DNA of 64,000 nucleotides from Lycium barbarum (taxonomy: Eukaryota; Streptophyta; Magnoliopsida; Solanales; Solanaceae), in contig NC_083348.1 of assembly GCF_019175385.1 (NCBI RefSeq), positions 51,544,950 through 51,608,949 on the forward strand. The letters run 5' to 3'. Positions 22,290 through 34,324 of this stretch are shown one piece after another. The notes below the pieces were generated by a model that did not search any database, was not told where the DNA came from, and saw nothing but the letters and a program-made list of their open reading frames with translations. The stretch's first letter is position 1; the number at the start of each line of letters is the position of its first letter. The position numbers and the translations under genes were made by a program.

Positions 22290-22923
22290 GGAAACCTTAT
22301 ACGGTAGAGAGTGCAGATTCTTTGACTGGTTGTTTTGATGTGGGCCAAGCAAAGTCGATCGGACCAGGTATGGTCCAGCAAGCAGTTGATAAGGTAAAAC
22401 TCACTCAAGAATGGTTATTGTTTGCCTAGAGTTGACAGAAATCACATACAGATAGGCAGCACCGACCGTTAGAGTTCCAGATTGATGACTGGCTATCCCT
22501 AAAGGTGTCACCTATGAAGGGGGTGATGAGATTCGGTAAGAAGGGTAAGTTTAGTCCGCGGTATATCGGGCTGTATCAGATTATCCGGAAGATAAGCGAG
22601 GTCGCCGATGAGTTAGACTTGCCATTTGATCTGGAGGTTCTACATCTGGTATTCCCTGTATCCATGCTTCGTAATGTGTTGGTGATCCTCCCAGGATATT
22701 CCCAGCAGGTAATATTCAGGTGACGGAAGACTTGTCTTATGAAGAGCAACCTGTGACTACTCTGGATCGTCAGGTGAGGAGGCTACGTACCAAAAATATG
22801 CCCTCTGTTAAGGTCTTTTGGCGAAACAATGATACAGAAGAAATGACATGGGGAGCAAAGGACGAAATGAAGAAAAAGTATCCCCACTTGTTTCCTACGC
22901 CCACAGGTAATCTAAGCTCTTAA
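22290..22923 (+). pseudogene. Integrase C-terminal and chromodomain-like tail of element B
   Basis: Two stop-free pieces in adjoining frames. 22505-22723 has SPMKGVMRFGKKGKFSPRYI, the GPY/F-type module of gypsy integrases. 22720-22923 has LSYEEQPVTTLDRQVRRLRT and VKVFWRNNDTEEMTWGAKDE, which aligns with the chromodomain-like end of plant chromovirus integrases, thought to guide insertion to heterochromatin. Upstream, 22290-22500 keeps fragments such as DRQHRPLEFQIDDW. The frame shift near 22720 separates the two. Ends about 125 bp before the 3' LTR. Confidence 0.8.
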
Positions 22924-23037
22924 GTTTATTATATTGATTGACAAATGACTTATGTGTGCTATTCCTAAAGAGAGACTCCCCACCATGTTTATAAAACCCT
23001 ATAAGGCTAATTTAACTTTCGAGGACGAATGTTCTAT

Positions 23038-23049
23038 AGGAGAGGAGAA
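23038..23049 (+). other. Polypurine tract of element B
   Basis: AGGAGAGGAGAA ends one base before the 3' LTR start at 23050. It is preceded by a weakened hairpin (AACTTTCG ... CGAATGTT, about 23013-23034), one mismatch from the perfect form in E. Confidence 0.85.
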
Positions 23050-25713
23050 TGTTATATCCCGTGTTTGCGCATTCGGAAAAATTTGAAATAATCTTGCTTT
23101 GTAGGAAATGAGGGCTATATTTGATTTTATTTCATATATGTGTGTTATTCATGAAAAATATTGATGCGGAGATAAGGAAGAAGGCCAAGGGCGAAATTGG
23201 AATTTCGGGAATTAGTTTCGGGAATTATAAAATATGATCCTTAATTAGTTGGGCTCAAAAAAAAAAGAGAAAGTGAAGCCCAATTTAATAGGGGTGACCG
23301 GCCATGAAGCCTTGGCCCAAGCCCAAGTTATTAAATTTATCATGTGATCAATAATTATAAGAAGGATAAACCTTCAAGAAGACTCTTGAAACAAAGCAAA
23401 AGAAATTGAAGAGCAAGAGAGGGGTTTCGGCCCCCTTCAAGAAAAAAAAAATCCCAAGTCCATGAATCTTGTTCCAAATTTTTTTTCTTGTTGTATTCCC
23501 ACTAAGTCAAGGATGCTCTTCACCATGGTATAATTTTTAAGGCAAGAAAGTGCTTGTGTTGGCAAGTGGAAGTTTGAAGAAGAAGGTAAGAAATCTATCC
23601 TTTTGTGTTATGAAATAAATATATATATATTGTAAGGATTGGAACTAGATGAGAATCATGAAATTGGTGTGAGTGTGTGCAAGGCCGTGTATGTGTATGA
23701 AGTAGTGTGTGTGGCCGTGAGCCATGGTGGCATGGGAGTGGTGAGTTAAATTTTATTTAGCTTGTTAGTTGTGTCGTTGTGACATTTATGACGTAAATAA
23801 AGGTTTAATGAAGTGAGTTGGCATTGAAGTTGGTTGTATGTTGACATGGGAAATTATGTGATTTCTTATATGATTTTTATATAATTGTGAAAGTAAGATT
23901 CTAGAATGAGAATTTATGTTGTTGTTAATGAATTTGGAAGGAAACAATGCGAGTTAGTATGTTCGTCGTAGTTGTTGACGTTTCGGATGGAATGTGGAAA
24001 GTGATGGATCATTTGAACTTATGTATATTGCTTGGAACATTATTGGAATGTGTTTGAATAACCTTGAATGCGATAATGATGATGTCTTTGGTATTGTGGG
24101 TTGTTGTTGTTGATGTATTGAGCCGAGCTAAGCCTTGGGGATGTTATATGTATAGGGGAAGTGCTGCCGAAATTTCGATTGACAAATACATAGTTAAATG
24201 AATTCTTGAAGTCTTGAAAATTCCTAATTGGTAACTTTGTCCATTTGTAGATTCTGAGCGAAACGGGAATCGAGTTTAAACAAGCTTAAGAAGTGAGAAA
24301 GGTATGTAAGGCTACCCCATTCCTTCTTTTGGCATGTCCTAGGTATACTAGGTCGGCATCGGAGCCTTGGAGGCCATTATGTTCTTGGAAATCCGAACTA
24401 GAAATTGGGTACTATTCATTCAATTCAATTGAAGCATAAAACTCTCATTTGTGTTAAAAAGTGATCTAATGTCCGAAACTTTTGTAAATGTATTCGAATC
24501 GCTTCAAAACTTTCACGTATGATTTCATAGACCCCAAGTGTTCGTAATTCATGTTCGCCACCTCGACTTGACCCGAGGAGGGCCCGCTAACTCCGAGACT
24601 CTTTCGGTTGCCCTATAAGGCTCATTTTTGTACAACCTCGGCAAAAGACTTTTGTTTATGAACTTGGCTATTGTAAATTAATGTTTTGATTGCCACGATA
24701 TCCTAAATTATATTTTGAACCATAATTATCGTTTTGGAAATACTTTTGTGAAATGAACCCCGTTTTGATTAATTGTTCGAATTATTTTGACTAATAAGTC
24801 AACATATGATTTTGTCAAGTTTGCAAAAGTATTTTGATATGTGAATTGCATTGTTTGCTCACGACTCCGCTCGTGCCCTTATTATGATTTCGTTCACCGG
24901 TTCCCGGGCCGGTTATGATTCGTGCGCCCTATGATTAATTCGGCCGTATGCTGTGTTACGGTTGCCGAGACCTCGCCATAGGGTCGGGTTCCGTTTGGAG
25001 TTATGTTGTGATATGGCTGGTGATATGTTATGATGATATGTGTGTTCGGGGATGTACGGAGATTTGAACCTTCTGGTGTTATGCTGTGTGTGGCACCTGC
25101 GTTGGAGGGGTGACCACGTTCCTGAGCTTTGCATGATTTTATCTGCATTATGTATATATATGTTTTGGTACAGATTTTGATATACTAGTCAATATTCCCC
25201 TTTTGTATCCGGTTTGTTTTTCAGTTGTGATTTACATTTCTGTACTCTATGCTTTACATACTCAGTACATCTTTCGTACTGACCCCCTTTCTTCGGGGGG
25301 CTGCGTTTCATGCCCGCAGGTACAGAGATCAGCGATCTGGCAGTGTAGGCCACACGTTCTGCTATTACAGAGTGCTCCTTTGATCCGGAGCCCATATGTC
25401 GGTACATATCCCTTGTGATGTATATGCATATGTATATTTGACTATTTTGGGGTACGGCGGGGCCCTGTCCCGTCATATGTTTTCGTTCTGCATTTGTAGA
25501 GGCCTGTAGTCATATATGTGGGTCGAGGGTCCTATGTGTGTCTGCTTTAGTCACGATTTGTGTCTTAATGCGGTCCGTCTGTTTTGGTGGCCAAACTGGC
25601 CCATATGTTTGCATCAGTATATATGATAGGCGATGTGTATTCCGCCGCTCCTTTTGGCTTTGGATATGATATCTTTGCAAGCGGGACCGCTTAAGACAAT
25701 ATTTGATTTTAAA
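23050..25713 (+). mobile_element. 3' LTR of element B, first part
   Basis: Homologous to 15586-18250 of the 5' LTR; the last 119 bp continue at 34201-34319 beyond element E. The palindrome CCGAAATTTCGG of the 5' copy reads CCGAAATTTCGA here (about 24167-24178). Triple hairpin at 25263-25319. TTAAA (25709-25713) is the target copied on insertion of E. Confidence 0.93.
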
Positions 25714-26130
25714 TGTTATATCCTGCATTTTCGAACGTCGAATTATTTGTAAGCTGTGGTGGGGCCCACACATCAATATTTTTTTTTGGGACATGTGAAA
25801 AGTTATATGAATCGTATATGTAAAGTTAAACACAACCCGTGAAGGGCCCTGGGGCCAAATCAAAGTGGAAGCCCTCCAAACGAATATTTTTAAGAAAACG
25901 TTTTCGGATGACCTGACTTGGAGGGGCAAAAACGGCATTATAAGTTCAGAATTTGGGAAAATGCCCAGAGATAAAAGTTGTATATAATTGAAATAGCTTT
26001 CCAACGGTAGGTCGTGGACTCCCAGGCGACGTCGGTACAAGGAGATATGGACATTTTAAGGCGGAAATGTCAAGCTGGGCAGTGAAATGGGCCCAACCCG
26101 ATTCCAATCCGGGTCAAGCCCATTTCTTAT

Positions 26131-26138
26131 TATTTAAG
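26131..26138 (+). promoter_or_regulatory. TATA-like box in LTR of element E
   Basis: TATTTAAG within a T-rich run followed about 30 bases later by a C/T-rich stretch (CTCCTCCTCCAC). It is the best U3 promoter candidate in this LTR; the 3' LTR repeats it at 31508-31515. No transcript data. Confidence 0.4.
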
Positions 26139-28109
26139 GGAGTTTTCAGCCTCCTCCTCCACATTTCAGATCAGAAAAGATCCAGAAAATTCCATTAGAG
26201 AGAGAGAGAGAGAAAACTTCAAGGCTAAGAAGGTCATTTTGATCAAAATCCGAGCTCCGAATCCCGAAGCTCGTGAAGAGAAAAACGTTGTACGTTGCGT
26301 TGCCTTCAATTTGAGATAAATATTGGTCTTGGGGGATGAAATTTTCGTGGTGGATCTTCTGATAAGGTATTTATAAAATTCCTTTTATGTTATTAAAGTG
26401 TTTATTTAGAGTTTTAACGAATTAGAACGGAGAAAACAGCATTATAAACTCATTTGTTGTTTTGTTGAAATTTATGGGTGAGGGGCTGTTCTAATTGAAA
26501 TTGATGGACTGATTTGAATTAATATTTTGGTTGTTTTAATCATGGATTATGTGAGGAGAGTGAAGGAACTTAATGGTTATTAAGTTGTTGTAGGAAAACA
26601 TACAACTTTGTTATGGTTTATGTAAAAATGGAAATGAAAGTATCAAGAGGAAAATTATGATTATTGTGGATGAATTTGGAAGATGGAAATGTATAATGAA
26701 CTTGTATGTTGAAGGTTAGGAAAAATTGGAAAAGTAGTGGCTTAATGGAAAGTTTGAATGTTTGCATACCTTATGAATATTGTGTGAAAATGGTATGGAT
26801 GCTTCCGACGTATGTTGTAATGATTTTGATGGATGATGAATATGAGAATAATAAGTTTGGGTTGGAAATGTAAGGTTGAAACGCAAAATGTTTCGTTATG
26901 TCGAAAGGATGGCTAGTAATGCCATATCGTATGTTTAATGCATATTGTTGTTATTGATGCTATTTCTGGGTTGTTGTGATGATGAATTGAGCCGAGCTAA
27001 GTCTCGGGGATGTCTTATATACAGAGGAAATGCTGCCGAAATTTCGGTAGGCAAGTCAGTGTTAAGTTGGATTATTGAAAAGTTTGAAACTAACAAATGG
27101 TAAACTTGACCATTTCTAGATTTTGGACGAAATTGAAGTCGATGCCAAGCGAGCGTAAGGCGCTAGCGAGGTATGTGAAGCATTTCCCTTTGTTCCTAGG
27201 CATGTTCTGGATGTGATAGGCTCGGCCGCGAGCCTTAAGTACGACTCCGTTCCCCGGAATTCGAGACGGAAAACCGCTCCAATTCCTTCAATTCAATTGA
27301 AGCTATTTTCTTACAAATTGCCTTTAAAGTGAGTGTTTGTACAAAATTTCCCTAAACGGAGTCGGAACACTTCCAAACGATTATGGATGACCTCATAAGG
27401 TCTATTAGCGATAATTTACATATGTTTCCTCGAGTTGGTCCGAGGCGGGCCCGCAAGGCCCGATATCTTCTGTAATACTTTAAATACTTCCGTTTTATCC
27501 GATTTTCTCAGAAACCATCTGAACTATTATTTTGATTATGATACAACTATTTTTATGAAATTCTTATAAAATAACTTCTGAACATCTGAGAATCCGATTC
27601 TGATAATAATCTGTCGTGCCTTCCCAAGTAGGATATAGGCGTGTACTATGCATACTATCCGTATACTCTGATTTTGGCTCGCCGTTTGGCACCCTTTAGT
27701 CTGATTGAGTTTGTATGTATGTGGTTTCCCATGGATCTGTTCGTGGCTGTCTCAATGCATTCCTTCACTGCGTCCCGGGCCAGGTTCTGTTATCGTGCAT
27801 ATTTCTCTGCATTGTTCACCGCGTCCCTCGGCGTACGGGCCGGGATCTGTATGTCTGTATGATACTATGATCTGTGTATGGGGATGGCGGCCAGGATGGC
27901 ATATGATCTGATCTGATTCTGTCTGTCCACCGCGTCCCGTACTAAGAGGGCCGGGTTCTGTTTACCGCGCCCCCAGACAGGGCCGGGATCTGTATGTCTG
28001 TACGCATGTGCCATTAGTATGTATATAAGCACATGCCTCTGTATGATTCTGTATGATTCTGCACTACTCTGCATGCATAATTCTGTCAGGTATACTTCTG
28101 TCTGTCCGT

Positions 28110-28210
28110 CTGAACTACGACTATGTCTGTATGTCCGTATGGATTCTGATTCTGTATGTCCGTATGGATTCCGATTCTGTATGTCCGTATGGATTCTGAT
28201 TCTGTCTGTC
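28110..28210 (+). repeat. Short TCTG-rich tandem array in LTR of element E
   Basis: About three copies of a 27-bp unit made of TGTATGTCCGTATGGATT and CTGATTCTG. The 3' LTR has the same array near 33485-33585. A related TCTG-rich array of longer period occurs in the element's internal region (30425-30905). Confidence 0.75.
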
Positions 28211-28337
28211 TGGACCATGATTATGTCCGTCTGTCGGGACTTGACTCTGTCTGTCCGGCTTATGACCCAGTCTAGTATATTTATGCGCTTCCAGTCCAGA
28301 TCATGATTATGTTTGATATATTTCTGCTTTACATACT

Positions 28338-28393
28338 CGGTACATTTTTGTACTGACCCCCGGTTCTTCGGGGGCTGCGTTACGTGCCCGCAG
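28338..28393 (+). other. Triple hairpin of LTR E (5' copy)
   Basis: CGGTAC 28338-28343 with GTACTG 28350-28355 (one G-T pair), CCCCC 28357-28361 with GGGGG 28370-28374, CTGCG 28375-28379 with CGCAG 28389-28393. Repeated at 33713-33768. Confidence 0.7.
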
Positions 28394-28824
28394 GTACAGG
28401 CGCACTCGGTGACACGCCGCCAGTCTAGGGCACAGGTTCTGCTATCTTGAAGAGCTCCTTTTGATTCGGAGCATGTACTTTGGTATATATATCTTTTGTT
28501 TTCCGTATGTTCTGTATGTATGGAAGTTCTGGGTACGGCGGGGCCCTGTCCCGTCATATGATTCTGTATGTCTGTAGAGGCCTGTAGATAGATGTGTGGG
28601 TTACGGGTTTCGTCTGTATGTTAGCCTTATCGGCTTATCTGTAAATGTCTGCATGTTCAGGTATATATATATGTTTGCGCGCGTGTCGTATCTGTATCGG
28701 CCTACTTCTGTAATATCCGTTTGAAAAAAAAAATCTGTACGATACGAAATTCGGTCAGGTAGGTATGTACGGGTACCCAGCTAGGGTGCCAGTCGCGGCC
28801 CACGGGGTTGGGTCGTGACAGAAG

Positions 28825-28836
28825 TGGTATCAGAGC
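28825..28836 (+). other. Primer binding site of element E (initiator tRNA-Met)
   Basis: TGGTATCAGAGC, four bases after the LTR end at 28820. Confidence 0.94.
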
Positions 28837-28877
28837 GGTTAGTCCTCGGAATGTCTACAGGCCGTGTCTAGTAGAGT

Positions 28878-28917
28878 CTTGTTTATCGATGTGTTGTGCA
28901 CCACATCTATAAACAGG
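28878..28917 (+). other. Leader hairpin of element E with GTGCAC loop
   Basis: CTTGTTTAT 28878-28886 with ATAAACAGG 28909-28917; loop palindrome GTGCAC 28896-28901. Same layout as in B. Confidence 0.7.
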
Positions 28918-29736
28918 AAGCTACAGGGCATCTAGGATGTTACCCTTCTTTGAATCTTAGATCATGCGATAGAGCCAGCTGTAGGATATGAATTCCTTTC
29001 GGCTAACTTTTAATTTCAGCCAAAGGACGACATCGACAGAAGGCAATGGTTGATGATATTGGAGGCCGCACAGTACTCAGGTAAGCAATAATATGAAAGC
29101 TGTGTGTCGGAGAAGTTGTTTGATGTGTGGTAGAAATATAAAGTTGAAGATTGAACAGAAAAGTGAACAGGAAGGAGCCTCCGATGTTGTTCGAGTTGGG
29201 CATGTGAGGTAAGCCTCGACATCTGTATAATTTTATCTGTAATTGTTTGCCCCGTGTGGCTACGAGACGACATGATATGATGTATATATATATGCGTATA
29301 TGTGTTGGCCCTGTGAGGCATGGTTGGTATTTCTTGTGTACAGGTTTCGGATAGTAAGAAATACAGAGGAACCTCTGCCCAAATTTTTTTCCAGAGATAT
29401 GGAAGTAAATATATATAAAGTAAGTACAAACAGGTACCGCGATACTTGTCGGAATTTAGTTTTCTTCGGTCGGTGGTTGGAGAGCACCTTATGGTGATAT
29501 TTTATCAGATTTCACCGACTATTTGGAGACGGAATTCGTGGGACGAAAACTTAAATCTGTGGCCTGTCTGTAATTGTATGTATATGTGTATGAAAGTGAA
29601 TATCAGAGATTCAGAAAGGCAATATGGTAATTGTGCAACTTAGCCGGGGGTGGGACCCGCTACAAAAATTTTCCGAAAATTTGCTAAGACCCCGATTTGC
29701 CCTAAAATTATGTGACAAAGGTCCTGCAGGGCAATT

Positions 29737-29848
29737 GACGAAATTATATCAGCCCTAACGCGTCAAAATGCATGAAAGTTTCGGGGTTAAGCGTGCTCAA
29801 GCCAGAGCAATTCTGGGATGGGTGACCCCCCTGGGAAGTAATGCAAAA
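29737..29848 (+). repeat. 5S rRNA-derived segment in element E
   Basis: 5S-like segment with GGGTTAAGCGTGCTC and GGGATGGGTGACC intact and diverged ends (GACGAAATTATATCAGCC at the 5' side). It is flanked by the same module blocks as in B and D, including GGGGGTGGGACCCGCTAC upstream at about 29644. Confidence 0.75.
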
Positions 29849-30424
29849 TTTTGCACAAGTGTAAGTATGATAGATATAAATGAAAATTTGGGGTAATCTA
29901 AAGGAAAAGAGAATGTGTGGAGTAATTAGTGCCCTTACAGGAGTCGCGCAGAACGAGGCGGACTAAATGGGCAAAAAGAAAAGGTGCAACACCGCTCGGG
30001 AAATTGAGCGGATTTGAATAACAGTCAGAGACGTTCGCTAGTAAGATACTAGTAAATATATCTGTATGTGTGTGTGTATAATTTTTGTTTGGTGCCCATA
30101 TGGATCAAGAGCCGAGTCCCGGCAACTAATGTTGTGATAGACGAAAGGTTTTACTAAACCGAATACATGAAACGACGCGGAGACGGGGATTCGAATGTCA
30201 TCAAAGGATAGAAAAACCCCTATTCCATTATAACTCGGTCTGGTATGACGATGTCTGAAAAAGAAAATGAGTATGGATAGTAGGAAAGATGAAAGATAAG
30301 AAGTGTGAATAAGCGGAATCTTTGAAAAGGTCGATAAGCGACACGTAAGACGATTTGTATGATAACTTGGCGAACAAGTTTACAAATAAGGGAAATTTTC
30401 ATAAAACACTGGAGCCTTAATAGG

Positions 30425-30905
30425 AGTGATCTGATTCTAATTCAGATCCTATCTGTTATACTTCTGCACCCCCGATTCTGATAAGGCTCTGCCTATTACG
30501 CCTCTGTACTTCTGAACTCGATTATGTTGCCGTCTGATAAATCTTTGTACATCTAATTCTGAATACGTTTCTGTTTGACACACCCCTATACGATTGACTC
30601 TGATTACGAATCTGTCTGACACGCCTCTGTGTGTCTGATTCTGGATATGAATCTGTCTGATACATCTCTGTACGTCTGATTTTGATCACGCGTCTGTCTG
30701 ATACATCTCCGTATGTCTGATTCTGATTACGACTCTGTCTGATACATTTTTGTACGTCTGATTCTGATTTCGAATCTGGCTGATACCTCTTTGTACGTCT
30801 GACTCCGATCTCATGTTTGTCCGACATACTTCCGTACATCTGGCTTCGACTATGAATCTGTCTGATATGCTTTTGTGCGTCTGGCTCTAGTTATGAACCT
30901 GTTGG
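30425..30905 (+). repeat. TCTG-rich tandem array in element E internal region
   Basis: About eight imperfect units of roughly 58-60 bp, each with the words 'CTGTCTGATACATCT', 'GTACGTCTGATTCTGAT' and variants. It creates an open minus-strand frame (30522-30839) with periodic Arg/Tyr/Gln-rich repeats that I do not regard as a gene. Confidence 0.75.
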
Positions 30906-31053
30906 ATGTAACGTGAAATTATGATAACGTTGTAAGGAACCGAGAAGTGTGACAAGAGGTGAAAGATGTTGATAGCAATCGTAACGTTGAAAGGAATTTT
31001 GAAAGAAAGGAAGGAACCTCCCCAAAGTGTCACGAGGCCCCCTAAGGTCAATC

Positions 31054-31090
31054 GAACATTCGAGGACGAATGTTCTAAAGGGGGGGAGAA
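31054..31090 (+). other. Pre-PPT hairpin and polypurine tract of element E
   Basis: GAACATTCG 31054-31062 pairs perfectly with CGAATGTTC 31067-31075 around the loop AGGA, followed at once by AAAGGGGGGGAGAA (31077-31090) and the 3' LTR start at 31091. Confidence 0.85.
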
Positions 31091-34000
31091 TGTTATATCC
31101 TGCATTTTCGAACGTCGAATTATTTGTAAGCTGAGGTGGGGCCCACACATCAATATTTTTTTTTGGGACATGTGAAAAGTTATATGAATCGTATATGTAA
31201 AGTTAAACACAACCCGTGAAGGGCCCTGGGGCCAAATCAAAGTGGAAGCCCTCCAAACGAATATTTTTAAGAAAACGTTTTCGGATGACCTGACTTGGAG
31301 GGGCAAAAACGGCATTATAAGTTTAGAATTTGGGAAAATGCCCAGAGATAAAAGTTGTATATAATTGAAATAGCTTTCCAACGGTAGGTCGTGGGCTCCC
31401 AGGCGACGTCGGTACAAGGAGATATGGACATTTTAAGGCGGAAATGTCAAGCTGGGCAGTGAAATGGGCCCAACCCGATTCCAATCCGGGTCAAGCCCAT
31501 TTCTTATTATTTAAGGGAGTTTTCAGCCTCCTCCTCCACATTTCAGATCAGAAAAGATCCAGAAAATTCCATTAGAGAGAGAGAGAGAAAACTTCAAGGC
31601 TAAGAAGGTCATTTTGATCAAAATCCGAGCTCCGAATCCCGAAGCTCATGAAGAGAAAAACGTTGTACGTTGCGTTGCCTTCAATTTGAGATAAATATTG
31701 GTCTTGGGGGATGAAATTTTCGTGGTGGATCTTCTGATAAGGTATTTATAAAATTCCTTTTATGTTATTAAAGTGTTTATTTAGAGTTTTAACGAATTAG
31801 AACGGAGAAAACAGCATTATAAACTCGTTTGTTGTTTTGTTGAAATTTATGGGTGAGGGGCTGTTCTAATTGAAATTGATGGACTGATTTGAATTAATAT
31901 TTTGGTTGTTTTAATCATGGATTATGTGAGGAGAGTGAAGGAACTTAATGGTTATTAAGTTGTTGTAGGAAAACATACAACTTTGTTATGGTTTATGTAA
32001 AAATGGAAATGAAAGTATCAAGAGGAAAATTATGATTATTGTGGATGAATTTGGAAGATGGAAATGTATAATGAACTTGTATGTTGAAGGTTAGGAAAAA
32101 TTGGAAAAGTAGTGGCTTAATGGAAAGTTTGAATGTTTGCATACCTTATGAATATTGTGTGAAAATTGTATGGATGCTTCCGACGTATGTTGTAATGATT
32201 TTGATGGATGATGAATATGAGAATAATAAGTTTGGGTTGGAAATGTAAGGTTGAAACGCAAAATGTTTCGTTATGTCGAAAGGATGGCTAGTAATGCCAT
32301 ATCGTATGTTTAATGCATATTGTTGTTATTGATGCTATTTCTGGGTTGTTGTGATGATGAATTGAGCCGAGCTAAGTCTCGGGGATGTCTTATATACAGA
32401 GGAAATGCTGCCGAAATTTCGGTAGGCAAGTCAGTGTTAAGTTGGATTATTGAAAAATTTGAAACTAACAAATGGTAAACTTGACCATTTCTAGATTTTG
32501 GACGAAATTGAAGTCGATGCCAAGCGAGCGTAAGGCGCTAGCGAGGTATGTGAAGCATTTCCCTTTGTTCCTAGGCATGTTCTGGATGTGATAGGCTCGG
32601 CCGCGAGCCTTAAGTACGACTCCGTTCCCCGGAATTCGAGACGGAAAACCGCTCCAATTCCTTCAATTCAATTGAAGCTATTTTCTTACAAATTGCCTTT
32701 AAAGTGAGTTTTTGTACAAAATTTCCCTAAACGGAGTCGGAACACTTCCAAACGATTATGGATGACCTCATAAGGTCTATTAGCGATAATTTACATATGT
32801 TTCCTCGAGTTGGTCCGAGGCGGGCCCGCAAGGCCCGATATCTTCTGTAATACTTTAAATACTTCCGTTTTATCCGATTTTCTCAGAAACCATCTGAACT
32901 ATTATTTTGATTATGATACAACTATTTTTATGAAATTCTTATAAAATAACTTCTGAACATCTGAGAATCCGATTCTGATAATAATCTGTCGTGCCTTCCC
33001 AAGTAGGATATAGGCGTGTACTATGCATACTATCCGTATACTCTGATTTTGGATCGCCGTTTGGCACCCTTTAGTCTGATTGAGTTTGTATGTATGTGGT
33101 TTCCCATGGATCTGTTCGTGGTTGTCTCAATGCATTCCTTCACTGCGTCCCGGGCCAGGTTCTGTTATCGTGCATATTTCTCTGCATTGTTCACCGCGTC
33201 CCTCGGCGTACGGGCCGGGATCTGTATGTCTGTATGATACTATGATCTGTGTATGGGGATGGCGGCCAGGATGGCATATGATCTGATCTGATTCTGTCTG
33301 TCCACCGCGTCCCGTACTAAGAGGGCCGGGTTCTGTTTACCGCGCCCCCAGACAGGGCCGGGATCTGTATGTCTGTATGCATGTGCCATTAGTATGTATA
33401 TAAGCACATGCCTCTGTATGATTCTGTATGATTCTGCACTACTCTGCATGCATAATTCTGTCAGGTATACTTCTGTCTGTCCGTCTGAACTACGACTATG
33501 TCTGTATGTCCGTATGGATTCTGATTCTGTATGTCCGTATGGATTCCGATTCTGTATGTCCGTATGGATTCTGATTCTGTCTGTCTGGACCATGATTATG
33601 TCCGTCTGTCGGGACTTGACTCTGTCTGTCCGGCTTATGACCCAGTCTAGTATATTTATGCGCTTCCAGTCCAGATCATGATTATGTTTGATATATTTCT
33701 GCTTTACATACTCGGTACATTTTTGTACTGACCCCCGGTTCTTCGGGGGCTGCGTTACGTGCCCGCAGGTACAGGCGCACTCGGTGACACGCCGCCAGTC
33801 TAGGGCACAGGTTCTGCTATCTTGAAGAGCTCCTTTTGATTCGGAGCATGTACTTTGGTATATATATCTTTTGTTTTCCGTATGTTCTGTATGTATGGAA
33901 GTTCTGGGTACGGCGGGGCCCTGTCCCGTCATATGATTCTGTATGTCTGTAGAGGCCTGTAGATAGATGTGTGGGTTACGGGTTTCGTCTGTATGTTAGC

Positions 34001-34195
34001 CTTATCGGCTTATCTGTAAATGTCTGCATGTTCAGGTATATATATATGTTTGCGCGCGTGCCGTATCTGTATCGGCCTACTTCTGTAATATCCGTTTGAA
34101 AAAAAAAATCTGTACGATACGAAATTCGGTCAGGTAGGTATGTACGGGTACCCAGCTAGGGTGCCAGTCGCGGCCCACGGGGTTGGGTCGTGACA
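31091..34195 (+). mobile_element. 3' LTR of element E
   Basis: Near-identical to 25714-28820. Differences I noted include T/A near position 47, a four-base GA-repeat change, and single substitutions scattered through the copy. Palindrome CCGAAATTTCGG at 32411-32422 and hairpins at 33713-33768. It ends at TGACA before TTAAA. Confidence 0.95.
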
Positions 34196-34200
34196 TTAAA

Positions 34201-34319
34201 TCTGTTTTAATGACTAATATGAGATCTGAGATAATCTATAATATGACGATCTGGTATGTTTGTCTGTCCGGGTGCCCAAGTAGGGCGCCAGTCGCGGCCC
34301 ACGGGGCTGGGTCGTGACA
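34201..34319 (+). mobile_element. End of the 3' LTR of element B
   Basis: Continues 25713 after removing E and one TTAAA copy. It matches 18256-18374 of B's 5' LTR and ends in GGGTCGTGACA, followed by the GTGGG duplication of A's LTR. Confidence 0.93.
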
Positions 34320-34324
34320 GTGGG

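Larger units (their letters stand above)
25714..28820 (+). mobile_element. 5' LTR of element E
   Basis: Starts TGTTATATCCTGC, ends GGGTCGTGACA. Order inside: TATTTAAG TATA-like box 26131-26138, GA microsatellite near 26197-26213, donor-like AAG|GTATTT with GT at 26367, palindrome CCGAAATTTCGG 27036-27047, branch-point-like ACTAAC and acceptor TTTCTAG ending at 27119, 51-nt putative exon, donor GAG|GTATGT with GT at 27171, TCTG-rich array 27900-28310, hairpin run 28338-28393. The long minus-strand reading frame at 27865-28557 is a by-product of the TCTG-rich array and is present identically in the other LTR. Confidence 0.95.
25714..34195 (+). mobile_element. Element E: young non-autonomous gypsy-type LTR retrotransposon
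   Basis: 8482 bp, bounded by target duplication TTAAA (25709-25713 and 34196-34200) in B's 3' LTR. LTRs 25714-28820 (3107 bp) and 31091-34195 (3105 bp). I count only about a dozen substitutions between them, plus a GA-repeat length change, roughly 0.4%. The internal region (2270 bp) has a perfect PBS and PPT but no gag or pol. It has LARD-like (large retrotransposon derivative) design, so mobilisation must be in trans. Confidence 0.95.
15586..34319 (+). mobile_element. Element B: Ty3/gypsy element, partly non-coding, carrying element E
   Basis: Plus-strand element bounded by target duplication GTGGG (15581-15585 and 34320-34324), inserted in the 5' LTR of A. 5' LTR 15586-18374 (2789 bp), internal 18375-23049 (4675 bp), 3' LTR 23050-25713 plus 34201-34319 (2783 bp), split by E. 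gag, protease and most of RT are absent and replaced by ~2.3 kb of non-coding sequence with a 5S-like segment; a decayed RNase H and integrase follow. The LTR pair differs at about 40 sites by eye (roughly 1.4%). Confidence 0.92.

Noticed and set aside
25510..26040. 176-codon minus-strand ORFs at 25510-26040 and 30887-31417
   Set aside because: They cross element boundaries (B LTR into E LTR, and PPT into LTR), so the frames are accidental and antisense to the elements.
27865..28557. 230-codon minus-strand ORF with Asp/Arg/Thr repeats, present again at 33240-33932
   Set aside because: It lies wholly inside the two LTRs of E and is created by the TCTG-rich array; no start context, domain or family similarity.
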